Positions 50,559-58,905 of a DNA stretch of 64,000 bases are shown in pieces. This DNA comes from Bacteroidota bacterium (GTDB lineage: Bacteria; Bacteroidota; Bacteroidia; Chitinophagales; Chitinophagaceae), in NCBI GenBank assembly GCA_020161435.1, contig JAIUNV010000008.1, positions 1-64,000 of the forward strand, in the 5' to 3' direction. The notes beneath the pieces are model-generated. The model saw only the letters and a program-made list of their open reading frames with translations. It ran no database searches and was not told the origin of the DNA. The translations under genes and the position numbers were made by a program. Position 1 is the stretch's first letter. Every line of letters begins with the position of its first letter.

Positions 50559-52064
50559 GTGAATAGATTTCTGAAGCCCGGAGCTTCCGCCTTGCTCCTT
50601 GTACTGTTAGCAGCAGCCTGTACCAAAATTGAAAACACCACCTTGGGTAGCGATCTTATCCCTTCCGTGGATAATATCAACACCTTTGATACTGTACTGG
50701 AAGTGAATGCCTTCAATGTCATTCCGCCAGATTCTACCCGCATGTTCATTAGCGAAGCACATGTGGCTGGCGCCATTGACAATGACCCGCTGTTTGGTAG
50801 CTCACGGTCGACGCTTTTTTTTGAATTGAAGCCCAACCTCTTTCCCTACACCATTTCTTTGGATAGCATTACCGCCTTCGACTCAGCTGTGTTGGTGCTG
50901 GACTATGCCGGCTATTACGGCGATAGTGTAAGCCCCGTAAGGTTGAGGTTGTACGAGGCCGACAGAAAAATGTATGCTGACAGCAACGTTCGCCCTAATT
51001 ATACTTTACAACCCGATTTGGCTGCCAATACCAGCCGTTTTTGGGGTGAAAAAACAATGATGCCCCGTCAGTTTCGGGATACGATAGAAATTAAGCGTGG
51101 CGATTCGTTGTACAAAAAGGTAAACCGTCAGCTGCGTATACCACTAAACCGTTCATTAGCCGAAGCGCTGTTTCGTCAGGATTCTTCCGGAACGGGAGCT
51201 TTTAAAAGCGATAGTTTATTTAAAGAATACTTCAAGGGCTTTGCGCTGCAATGCGAAGGACCGGCCAATGCCTTGTTGTATTTTCAATTGAACGGTGCTA
51301 ACACAGGTATAGAGTTTTACTACAGAGCCAAGGTATTGTCCACAGGAAGAATAGATACTACTTCCACCCGCATGCCGTTTTCTTCTTTGTGCGGCCACGC
51401 TATGAAGTTTGACCGCAACAGAAGCGGAGCCGAAATCATGAGTTTCATGAATCCGGATCCCAACAAAGGCAGTACACAGCTGTACATCCAAAACGCTCCG
51501 GGCACCGAGGTGAAAATTAAAATCCCCGGTTTGCAAAGCCTCACGAACCGCATTATTCACCGGGCAGAGCTCAGGGTTACGGAAATGAGTCCCAACGGAT
51601 CAACCCCATATTCGCAGCTGCTGCCGCCAACATTACTGTATCTTGATGTGGCTGATACTGGTAATATTTACAAGGGCATACCTTATGATATGGCGCCACT
51701 CACCAACTATTTCTGCTTCCCAAGCTCGGGCATCGAGTACTTCTATTTTGGCGGCCCAAGCCGACTGGAAATGGTGAATGGTGAACCGCTTGCCCGGTAT
51801 TACATGAACATGACCCGTTACATTCAGGGTGTAGTTACCCGAAAAGAACCTGTGTATGAGTTCCGGTTGTCATCTCCTTACTACCTGTGGTACCAAAATT
51901 GCAACAGCAACAATTTTTCTTATCCTTCCAATGTGTTCCGACTGGTAACATCCGGCAATCAGATAGCCAACCTCCCCGGTAATGGTCGTATCAGACTGGC
52001 CGGTAGCAACCATCCCGATCCCAATAAGAAAATGCAATTGCGCATCATTTATTCCAAACTCTAA
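50559..52064 (+). CDS. DUF4270 lipoprotein, GTG start
   Basis: A 501-residue predicted lipoprotein; Cys21 follows the lipobox LLAAAC. The opening TLGSDLIPSVDNINTFDT and the rest are those of DUF4270, a Bacteroidota family of beta-rich surface or periplasmic proteins without known function. GTG 50559 is the start: it gives exactly the signal peptide, and no ATG is in position. It lies 39 bp after the GT5-like gene and is probably co-transcribed. Confidence 0.85.
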   Translation: MNRFLKPGASALLLVLLAAACTKIENTTLGSDLIPSVDNINTFDTVLEVNAFNVIPPDSTRMFISEAHVAGAIDNDPLFGSSRSTLFFELKPNLFPYTISLDSITAFDSAVLVLDYAGYYGDSVSPVRLRLYEADRKMYADSNVRPNYTLQPDLAANTSRFWGEKTMMPRQFRDTIEIKRGDSLYKKVNRQLRIPLNRSLAEALFRQDSSGTGAFKSDSLFKEYFKGFALQCEGPANALLYFQLNGANTGIEFYYRAKVLSTGRIDTTSTRMPFSSLCGHAMKFDRNRSGAEIMSFMNPDPNKGSTQLYIQNAPGTEVKIKIPGLQSLTNRIIHRAELRVTEMSPNGSTPYSQLLPPTLLYLDVADTGNIYKGIPYDMAPLTNYFCFPSSGIEYFYFGGPSRLEMVNGEPLARYYMNMTRYIQGVVTRKEPVYEFRLSSPYYLWYQNCNSNNFSYPSNVFRLVTSGNQIANLPGNGRIRLAGSNHPDPNKKMQLRIIYSKL

Positions 52065-52083
52065 TACATAAAGAGCCTGCGCC

Positions 52084-52091
52084 TATATTTG
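52084..52091 (+). promoter_or_regulatory. Putative -7 box of metK
   Basis: TATATTTG, 20 bp before ATG 52112, embedded in TGCGCCTATATTTGCGG, which is identical to the glyA promoter core. Confidence 0.65.
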
Positions 52092-52111
52092 CGGGCGAAA
52101 AAAACAATTTT

Positions 52112-53365
52112 ATGCCATACCTATTCACTTCTGAAAGCGTAAGCGAAGGCCATCCCGACAAAGTAGCCGACCAAATTTCAGATGCACTCATCGACAATTT
52201 TCTGGCCATCGACCCTAATAGCAAAGTGGCTTGCGAAACATTGGTAACTACAGGTCAGGTAGTATTGGCCGGCGAAGTAAAAAGCAAGGCTTATCTCGAT
52301 GTACAAGACATTGCCCGTGATGTAATTCGCAAAATTGGATATACCAAAAGCGAGTACATGTTCGAAGCCAATAGCTGCGGTATTCTCTCTGCTATTCACG
52401 AACAATCTTCTGACATCAACCAGGGTGTTGATCGCAAAAAGAAAGAAGAACAAGGCGCCGGCGACCAGGGCATGATGTTTGGCTACGCCAGCAATGAAAC
52501 AGATGACTACATGCCTTTGGCTCTCGATCTGGCGCATAAAATTTTGATTGAACTGGCTGCATTGCGTCGCGAAAACAAGCAAATCAAATACCTGCGTCCT
52601 GACGCTAAAAGCCAGGTAACACTTGAATACGACGATAACAACAAACCAGTTCGTATCGATGCTATTGTAGTTTCTACCCAGCACGATGATTTTGATACAG
52701 AAGCTAAAATGCTGGAAAAAATTAAGAAGGACATTGTAAGCATCCTCATTCCAAGAGTGAAGGCGAAGTACAAAAAATACGCCAGCCTGTTCAACGATAA
52801 AATCAAGTATCACATTAACCCCACCGGCAAGTTTGTAATTGGTGGCCCCCATGGCGATACCGGTTTGACTGGCCGTAAAATTATTGTAGATACTTATGGT
52901 GGTAAAGGTGCACACGGTGGTGGTGCCTTCAGCGGCAAAGACCCCAGCAAGGTAGACCGTAGCGCTGCTTACGCTACCCGCCATATTGCCAAAAACCTGG
53001 TAGCCGCCGGCGTTTGCGACGAAGTACTGGTACAGGTTTCTTACGCTATTGGTGTGGCTCAGCCCACATCTATCAACGTGAATACTTACGGTACTGCTAA
53101 GGTGAAACTCAGCGATGGTGAAATTGCTAAGATTGTAGAAGGCCTGTTCGACATGCGTCCTTACTTCATTGAGCAGCGCCTCAAATTGCGCAATCCCATC
53201 TATAGCGAAACTGCTGCATACGGACACATGGGCCGCAAAAACGAAATCGTTGAGAAAACTTTCAAAGGAACAGACGGTAAAACGTTCAAAAAGAAAGTAG
53301 AACTCTTTACCTGGGAAAAACTCGACTACGTACCCAAGGTGAAGAAAGCATTCAAATTGAAATAA
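52112..53365 (+). CDS. metK: S-adenosylmethionine synthetase
   Basis: A 417-residue enzyme making SAM from methionine and ATP. Family motifs: FTSESVSEGHPDKVADQISDA (start), GAGDQGMMFGYA, GGPHGDTGLTGRKIIVDTYGG and the P-loop-like GGGAFSGKDPSKVDRSAAY. The length is a little above the usual 385-400. It has its own short-leader promoter and a terminator, so it is monocistronic. No SAM riboswitch is visible in the 47-bp upstream gap. Confidence 0.97.
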   Translation: MPYLFTSESVSEGHPDKVADQISDALIDNFLAIDPNSKVACETLVTTGQVVLAGEVKSKAYLDVQDIARDVIRKIGYTKSEYMFEANSCGILSAIHEQSSDINQGVDRKKKEEQGAGDQGMMFGYASNETDDYMPLALDLAHKILIELAALRRENKQIKYLRPDAKSQVTLEYDDNNKPVRIDAIVVSTQHDDFDTEAKMLEKIKKDIVSILIPRVKAKYKKYASLFNDKIKYHINPTGKFVIGGPHGDTGLTGRKIIVDTYGGKGAHGGGAFSGKDPSKVDRSAAYATRHIAKNLVAAGVCDEVLVQVSYAIGVAQPTSINVNTYGTAKVKLSDGEIAKIVEGLFDMRPYFIEQRLKLRNPIYSETAAYGHMGRKNEIVEKTFKGTDGKTFKKKVELFTWEKLDYVPKVKKAFKLK

Positions 53366-53383
53366 GCATTGAACGCTATAAAC

Positions 53384-53412
53384 CAAAGCCCTGGCCAAAA
53401 GCCGGGGCTTTG
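53384..53412 (+). terminator. Terminator of metK
   Basis: AAAGCCCTGGC / GCCGGGGCTTT (one mismatch) over CAAAA ends in TTGTTG; a moderate terminator. Confidence 0.65.
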
Positions 53413-53455
53413 TTGTCCGCACCATTATCCTTCGTACATTTCTTTATTAAATCAA

Positions 53456-53995
53456 ATGGCTATACCTCACATGAAACGCATGGGGAGTCCAACATTTCGC
53501 ATCGCCGGCTTTCCGGCACTCATCATGCTTATTGTGATGGCCATACAAGGTGCTGCGCTGAAAACAGCTACCACACCCATGGGTATTCTTGACCTTGAAT
53601 TTGCCGGCACGGTAGCCAGGGTGGATGAAATATTGCAGGCATGGCAATACCTCAACAATACAGCCCTTTGGAATAACCTGATTGACTACGGTTTTCTTAC
53701 TGCTTACAGTTTCTTTTTTGCCAAAGGCATACAATTCTTATTGAACCAATGGCCAATCGAACGCTTGCAAAAACTAAGCGGAATTTTGCTCTTGCTGCCC
53801 TGGGTGCCGGGCATACTCGATGCTATCGAAAATGCTTTTATGCTGGGCTGGCTGCTCAACTTTGTGCCAGCATACTCTCCGGCATTGGTGTATTGGATGG
53901 TATGTGTGAAATTTGCACTGGCTGCATTGTTGTTCATTATTTGTTTTCCGGCATGGCTGTACAATTTTTACCTGCTGATGCGGCCTAAATCATAA
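53456..53995 (+). CDS. Four-helix membrane protein of unknown function
   Basis: A 179-residue polytopic protein with about four hydrophobic helices (about 17-35, 72-90, 105-122, 142-170). I do not recognise the family. ATG 53456 is chosen because a -7-like TACATTTC (53435-53442) precedes it; ATG 53471 is an alternative. It ends 2 bp before rlmB and may be co-transcribed with rlmB, the HMG-CoA lyase gene and the GSCFA gene. Confidence 0.65.
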   Translation: MAIPHMKRMGSPTFRIAGFPALIMLIVMAIQGAALKTATTPMGILDLEFAGTVARVDEILQAWQYLNNTALWNNLIDYGFLTAYSFFFAKGIQFLLNQWPIERLQKLSGILLLLPWVPGILDAIENAFMLGWLLNFVPAYSPALVYWMVCVKFALAALLFIICFPAWLYNFYLLMRPKS

Positions 53996-53997
53996 CT

Positions 53998-54744
53998 ATG
54001 TTCATCAAGAAAAAAAACATCATTGCGGGTAGAAATCCGGTGATAGAAGCCCTGCAGCAAGGCAGTGGCGTCGATAAAATTCTGTTGTTTAAAAACGCTT
54101 CCGGCGATAATGTGGCGCAGATAAAAGAACTGGCCAAACAGTGCAATGTGCCCATTCAATATGTACCCATTGAAAAGCTCAATCAACTGACCAATGTGCA
54201 GCATCAGGGTGTGATTGCTTTTCGTGCTTCTGTGCAATACCTCGACTTGCAACAGGTGATTGATTTTGTAACGGAACAAGGCGAAGCACCTTTGTTTTTC
54301 ATCCTCGATGGCGTGACCGATGTAAGAAACATTGGTGCCATTGCACGGTCGGCTGTTTGCTGTGGGGTGCATGCACTCATCATACCCGACAAAGGCGTAG
54401 CCGCTTTGGGTGAGGATGCCATGAAATCGAGTGCCGGCGCATTGGAGCAACTGCACATTTGCCGGGTCAATAGTTTGATGAAAGCCGTGGACACCTTGCA
54501 CCTCAACGGCATCAAAGTTTTTTCCAGTGAAATGACTGCAAGCACTATGTTACATGAACTCAACCTCACCGAGCCTTGCGCTGTGGTAATGGGTAGCGAA
54601 GACAAAGGCGTGTTTGGCGGTTTGCAAAAGCAAAGCGATGCGGTATTCAAAATTCCGATGGCTGGTACATTCGAATCACTCAATGTATCTGTTGCAGCTG
54701 GTATGATAATGTATGAAGCAATGAAACAACGATTGTTTGCATGA
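53998..54744 (+). CDS. rlmB: 23S rRNA (guanosine-2'-O-)-methyltransferase RlmB
   Basis: A 248-residue SpoU/TrmH-family (SPOUT) methyltransferase. The substrate-binding N-domain (about 1-78) starts with IIAGRNPVIEAL; the knotted SAM domain shows LDGVTDVRNIGAIARSA (motif 1), VMGSEDKGV (motif 2) and IPMAGTFESLNVSVAAGMIMYE (motif 3). It most likely modifies G2251 in 23S rRNA; a TrmH-like relative acting elsewhere cannot be excluded. It overlaps the HMG-CoA lyase gene by 4 bp. Confidence 0.9.
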   Translation: MFIKKKNIIAGRNPVIEALQQGSGVDKILLFKNASGDNVAQIKELAKQCNVPIQYVPIEKLNQLTNVQHQGVIAFRASVQYLDLQQVIDFVTEQGEAPLFFILDGVTDVRNIGAIARSAVCCGVHALIIPDKGVAALGEDAMKSSAGALEQLHICRVNSLMKAVDTLHLNGIKVFSSEMTASTMLHELNLTEPCAVVMGSEDKGVFGGLQKQSDAVFKIPMAGTFESLNVSVAAGMIMYEAMKQRLFA

Positions 54745-55595
54745 CCGATAAAGTGTACATCACCGAATGCCCGAGAGATGCCATGCAGGGATGGCCGCAT
54801 TTTATAGCTACTGAAAGCAAAGTGCGTTACATTCAGCAACTGCTGCAGGTAGGTTTTGATACACTCGATTGTGTGAGTTTCGTGTCACCCAAAGCCATAC
54901 CACAAATGGCCGACAGTCACGACGTGATGCGGCAGCTTGATAAAGGCAACAGCCATACAAAGCTTCTCGCCATTGTGCTCAATGAACGTGGCGCTGCCGA
55001 TGCCTTGCAATATGATGCCATTGATGTGTTGGGATTTCCCTTTAGTATTTCTGCTAGCTTTCAGCAGCGCAATGGCAACAGCAGCATTGACGAAAACTGG
55101 GAGCGACTGCAACGCATTCAGGAGTTGACAATAGCAAAGCATCAATCGTTATTGGTGTACATCAGCATGGGTTTTGGCAATCCCTATGGAGATGCTTACA
55201 ATCCGGAAATTGTGCAAGAGTGGATTAGCCGCATAAAAACAATCGGCATTCAACAGATTGCACTGGCGGATACTGTTGGCGTAGCTGATGGCGCATTGGT
55301 ACAAACGGTCACTGCTGCTACAATCGAAGCTTTTCCTGACATGCAAATAGGCGTACACTTGCACAGCAGTACGCACAACATGCAGCCCAAATTGGAGGCT
55401 GCGTGGCAAGCTGGTTGTCGTCGTTTTGATGGAGCACTAAAAGGGTTTGGCGGTTGCCCCATGGCCAACGATGATTTGGTGGGCAACATGCCTACAGAAG
55501 CCATCGTGGCATTTGCACAACAGCATTCTCGTTATCCTATCGATGAAGAGGTCCTGCAAGAAGCCCTGGCCATGTCAGCATCCATTTTTGTATAA
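54741..55595 (+). CDS. Hydroxymethylglutaryl-CoA lyase
   Basis: A 284-residue TIM-barrel lyase splitting HMG-CoA into acetoacetate and acetyl-CoA, the last step of leucine breakdown. The catalytic arginine is in ECPRDAMQGW near the start; metal ligands are in GVHLHSSTHN, and the flexible active-site loop is FGGCPMANDD with the reactive cysteine. The motif RDAMQ replaces the more usual RDGLQ. It is coupled to rlmB by a 4-bp overlap although the functions are unrelated. Confidence 0.9.
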   Translation: MTDKVYITECPRDAMQGWPHFIATESKVRYIQQLLQVGFDTLDCVSFVSPKAIPQMADSHDVMRQLDKGNSHTKLLAIVLNERGAADALQYDAIDVLGFPFSISASFQQRNGNSSIDENWERLQRIQELTIAKHQSLLVYISMGFGNPYGDAYNPEIVQEWISRIKTIGIQQIALADTVGVADGALVQTVTAATIEAFPDMQIGVHLHSSTHNMQPKLEAAWQAGCRRFDGALKGFGGCPMANDDLVGNMPTEAIVAFAQQHSRYPIDEEVLQEALAMSASIFV

Positions 55596-55613
55596 AGGTC
55601 AAACGTCACGTAC

Positions 55614-56615
55614 ATGGATTTCAGATTGGAACTGTCCGTAAAGCCGTTGCCGCAGCGCATCAACATCCGGCAGAAAGTGGCGCTGGTGGGCAGTTGCTTT
55701 ACCGACCACATGGGCAGTCGTTTGCGCAGTATGAAAATGCCAGTGCTCGAAAATCCGAATGGCATTTTGTTCAACCCGGTAAGCATACAGCAAGCAGTAC
55801 AATCATGGATCGAGCAGCGGACATATACGGCAGATGATTTATTTTTTGCCAATGATTGCTGGACGTCGTGGGATTTTCATGGGCAATTTTCACATCCCAA
55901 TCAAAAACAATGCCTGCAAGGCATCAACGCATCCATTGAGCAGGCACATCAATTTTTACAACAAGCTGATTGGCTCATTTTGACACTGGGCTCTGCGTTT
56001 TTATACGAATTGAATAGTAATGCTTTGGGCGGCTCTGTTGGTCAGGTGGCTGCTAACTGCCACAAAGTACCGGCCAATCATTTTGTACACCGGTTGGCTA
56101 CACTTCAAGAAATAAACGCTGCATTAGAAAAACTGATTACACAGGTTCGGGCTTTCAGTCCATCCATTCGAATACTGTTTACCATTAGCCCTGTGCGGCA
56201 TTACCGGGAAGGCTTGGTAGAAAACAATCGTAGCAAGGGAACCTTGCATTTGGCTGTCGCACAAATGCAACATCAGTTTGATGATGTTTTTTATTTTCCT
56301 GCTTATGAATTAATCATCGACGATTTACGGGATTATCGCTTTTATGCAGAAGACATGGTGCACCCCAACTACGCTGCCACCCGCTACGTGTGGGAGAAAT
56401 TTTCTGCCTCCACTTTTGATGAAGAAACACTGTTGCTCATGCAGCCACTGGAGCAGTTACGTACCGCCATGCAGCATCGGCCTTTGCATCCGGATACTGC
56501 GGCACACCAGCAATTTTTGAAAAGCATGTTGGCCAAAACGCAACAACTCTCCACCCGTTATCCTTTTCTGGATGTGAGCGAAGAGTTGCAGTACTTCGGT
56601 GGAAAAAATGCTTAG
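55614..56615 (+). CDS. GSCFA-domain protein
   Basis: A 333-residue protein with the GSCFA domain, named from the motif seen here as VGSCFTDHMG (near residue 27). Other marks are NPNGILFNPVSI, LTLGSAFLYE and FTISPVRHYREG, together resembling an SGNH-hydrolase-like fold with a Ser-centred first block and VHPNYAATRYVWEKF near the end. The substrate is unknown. It starts 18 bp after the lyase gene and converges with the lipoprotein gene with a 4-bp overlap. Confidence 0.88.
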   Translation: MDFRLELSVKPLPQRINIRQKVALVGSCFTDHMGSRLRSMKMPVLENPNGILFNPVSIQQAVQSWIEQRTYTADDLFFANDCWTSWDFHGQFSHPNQKQCLQGINASIEQAHQFLQQADWLILTLGSAFLYELNSNALGGSVGQVAANCHKVPANHFVHRLATLQEINAALEKLITQVRAFSPSIRILFTISPVRHYREGLVENNRSKGTLHLAVAQMQHQFDDVFYFPAYELIIDDLRDYRFYAEDMVHPNYAATRYVWEKFSASTFDEETLLLMQPLEQLRTAMQHRPLHPDTAAHQQFLKSMLAKTQQLSTRYPFLDVSEELQYFGGKNA

Positions 56616-57073
56616 CGGATGATGGCTGCAGCGCTATCCAACGAAATGAAAATATTGTCACGCATTACTTTGGCTTTTTCATACTGGTCTTTGAAGTAAG
56701 CGCCACGTTCTTCGGTAGTAGGTTGCTTGGGGTCGGGCTCAAATTGTGCCATCCAATCGTCCATGCCTTTTTCGGCAGCTGCCAGTTGCAGCTTTACTTT
56801 TTCCAACCGAATCATCAGCATTTCGTTGGCTTTATTTTTAGTGGCTTTCAGCGAATCAATTTGTTGCTGTGCCGTTTTTTGCAAGCCTTTCAGCTGGTTC
56901 ATTTTGGGCATCGCTTCATCGTGCATGGCAATGACTAACTTGTACATGCTGTCTTCTAACGTAGCAGGAATGGCAGCGGCAGTGCTTGTTTCGGTGCTGC
57001 TGTTTTCTTGCGGAGTGGTTTTGCAGGCAGCCAGCGATAGTAGTGCCAGCAAAGCCCAAACGGTTGTCTTCAT
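56612..57073 (-). CDS. Small coiled-coil lipoprotein
   Basis: A 153-residue lipoprotein: signal peptide ending LSLAAC, with Cys17 as lipidation site, then a Ser/Thr-rich linker (TPQENSSTETSTAAA). The remainder (about 45-145) is mainly alpha-helical with heptad-like spacing (KGLQKTAQQQIDSLKATKNKANEMLMIRLEKVKLQL), so a coiled coil is likely. It is a typical Bacteroidota lipoprotein of unknown function. ATG 57073 starts the signal peptide. Confidence 0.75.
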   Translation of the reverse strand: MKTTVWALLALLSLAACKTTPQENSSTETSTAAAIPATLEDSMYKLVIAMHDEAMPKMNQLKGLQKTAQQQIDSLKATKNKANEMLMIRLEKVKLQLAAAEKGMDDWMAQFEPDPKQPTTEERGAYFKDQYEKAKVMRDNIFISLDSAAAIIR

Positions 57074-57268
57074 ACAATAGATTTGAGGAGCAAAGTTGCC
57101 GATTATTTTGCACTGCTTCGTGACTAAACTCATAAAGATGCTGTTGCTCACAGGTTAAGCCAACATTATTTTTTTGCATGTTTTTTATGAACATTGACAA
57201 CTGGCAATACATTGGGGCCGCATTTTTGTGTCAGATCTTCCATAGCAGGTATTTGTAAACCATCAGCC

Positions 57269-57964
57269 ATGAAAAAATATGCCATAGTAGTAGCCGGCGG
57301 TGCCGGAAAACGTATGAACAGCGATTTGCCCAAACAGTTTTTGCCCCTGTTGGGCAAGCCTGTGTTGTACTATACGCTGAAAGCTTTTTTAGACGCTTAT
57401 GAAGACCTGACTGTGGTGCTGGTACTGCCAGAAGAACACATTGAGAAGGGCCGTGAAATTGTTGATGCCTACTTTAATCCGGATCGTTTTGTTTTTACAG
57501 CAGGCGGCGAAACACGATTTCATTCTGTAAGAAATGGAGCTACTATGGCAGCCAACGACAGCATCATATTTGTGCATGATGGCGTACGCTGTTTGGTAAC
57601 ACCACAACTCATTCGCTACTGCTACGATTCGGCGATGCTCAATGGCTCGGCTATACCCACCATTGGCGCTAAAGACAGCATTCGCCAGCTTACTGCTTCG
57701 GGTAGCATGGCTGTAGATAGAACTCAGTTTAGAGTGGTGCAAACGCCGCAAACCTTTCACAGTAAGATTTTGCTGCCTGCCATCAATCAAATTGAGTATA
57801 AAGAAAAATTTACCGATGAAGCTACGGTAGTAGAAGCTTTTGGTATAGATGTGCACTTGATGGAAGGAGAAGAAACGAATATAAAAATTACCACACCGGT
57901 TGACATGACGATAGCGGAGCAAATTTTGCTGAAGCGCATGAGTGCCGCCGCCATTGGTTTATAA
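57269..57964 (+). CDS. ispD: 2-C-methyl-D-erythritol 4-phosphate cytidylyltransferase
   Basis: A 231-residue enzyme making CDP-methylerythritol. The CTP-binding loop is VAGGAGKRMNSDLPKQFL (8-25); VHDGVRCLVTP is the second marker and QTPQTFHSKIL the third, with TDEATVVEAFGIDVHLMEGEETNIKITTPVDM near the end. ATG 57269 fits the family start. It acts just before ispE, which lies 52 kb away in this window. Confidence 0.95.
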   Translation: MKKYAIVVAGGAGKRMNSDLPKQFLPLLGKPVLYYTLKAFLDAYEDLTVVLVLPEEHIEKGREIVDAYFNPDRFVFTAGGETRFHSVRNGATMAANDSIIFVHDGVRCLVTPQLIRYCYDSAMLNGSAIPTIGAKDSIRQLTASGSMAVDRTQFRVVQTPQTFHSKILLPAINQIEYKEKFTDEATVVEAFGIDVHLMEGEETNIKITTPVDMTIAEQILLKRMSAAAIGL

Positions 57965-57966
57965 TG

Positions 57967-58905
57967 CTATGATTTCAACTTGTTGATTGGCCACGGTAGC
58001 CGGTTGATATGCACACAAGGATATGGCTTGTTTATACTGCCAAACTTGCTGTAAAACGAAGCGACATTCGGAATATCTGAACCTTCAAAATCAAACAGGC
58101 TGGCCTTTGTTGCGTATGCTGCAATAACGCTATCCAGCATTAAATACACCGATTGATGGTTGCGGCCATCCGTGGTTGGAGCACCCAATATGTAGTAAAT
58201 TCTGCTTCGGTACAGGCCAAACAATCCGGCACATAATAAGCTGTTGGTATTGGTGTCTCGTACCGCTTGTACAAAGCCGAGGCCTTGATACTGTAACCAT
58301 TTTCCGGCAGCTATCAACCTTTGCATTTGTGCAGAGTTGGCTTCAGAATTCAACTGGCCATATTGTGCTGTATATAATGCTGCTACTTCTTCAACAGTTA
58401 CATTGTTACAAACAAACTGCTGATACCGATTTGCACGGCGAATATTTTTCTGTGCATCCTTGTCGTATTGATTGTACAAGGTTTCGTATGGCCTGGAAAG
58501 CGGCAATACAAAATTATTACGCCAAGTGATCTTTGTTTTTGGGGTATTCCTGAGACAATGCGTTTCATTTCCATCGAATGTGCCGTACCTGAAATGCTGT
58601 GTGGCTGCATTGTAAAAAGCAGCTTCTATTTCGGCAGTAAGTAAGTGCCGGCTAAATATGCCGCCTTGTGCCAGCCCCCACGGCTGGTAGAGGTATGCAA
58701 TGCCCCATTTCTTTTTTTGTGGCAAAGGCATAACGGCTTCGTAGTCACCCATCACTAAGGCATCCCATTGTGGGCAAATGCAATGTAGATAGCCGCTAAG
58801 TGCATACACCAATCCGTTATTTGCCGAATGGATACAGTAATCCCATTTCGCAAAATCTATATCTGCATACTTCAGGAATTGTATGTGATGAACCATTGCC
58901 ATCAC
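57967..58905 (-). CDS. FemAB/GNAT-like acyltransferase
   Basis: A 312-residue protein with two GNAT-like lobes of FemAB type. Segments of note: LYQPWGLAQGGIF, QYDKDAQKNIRRANRYQQF (the helix that in FemABX binds the acceptor), and YLMLDSVIAAYATKASLFDFEGSDIPNVASFYSKFG near the end. FemABX enzymes add amino acids from aminoacyl-tRNA to peptidoglycan precursors; relatives transfer other acyl groups. The substrate here is unknown. The start overlaps the stop of the upstream metallopeptidase gene (ATGA), so the pair is translationally coupled. Confidence 0.75.
   Translation of the reverse strand: MMAMVHHIQFLKYADIDFAKWDYCIHSANNGLVYALSGYLHCICPQWDALVMGDYEAVMPLPQKKKWGIAYLYQPWGLAQGGIFSRHLLTAEIEAAFYNAATQHFRYGTFDGNETHCLRNTPKTKITWRNNFVLPLSRPYETLYNQYDKDAQKNIRRANRYQQFVCNNVTVEEVAALYTAQYGQLNSEANSAQMQRLIAAGKWLQYQGLGFVQAVRDTNTNSLLCAGLFGLYRSRIYYILGAPTTDGRNHQSVYLMLDSVIAAYATKASLFDFEGSDIPNVASFYSKFGSINKPYPCVHINRLPWPINKLKS

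Noticed and set aside
52065..52111. SAM riboswitch before metK
   Set aside because: The gap is only 47 bp, with the -7 box inside it; there is no room for a known SAM aptamer.
52178..53425. Minus-strand open frame (415 codons) opposite metK
   Set aside because: Antisense shadow of metK, with no recognisable domain.
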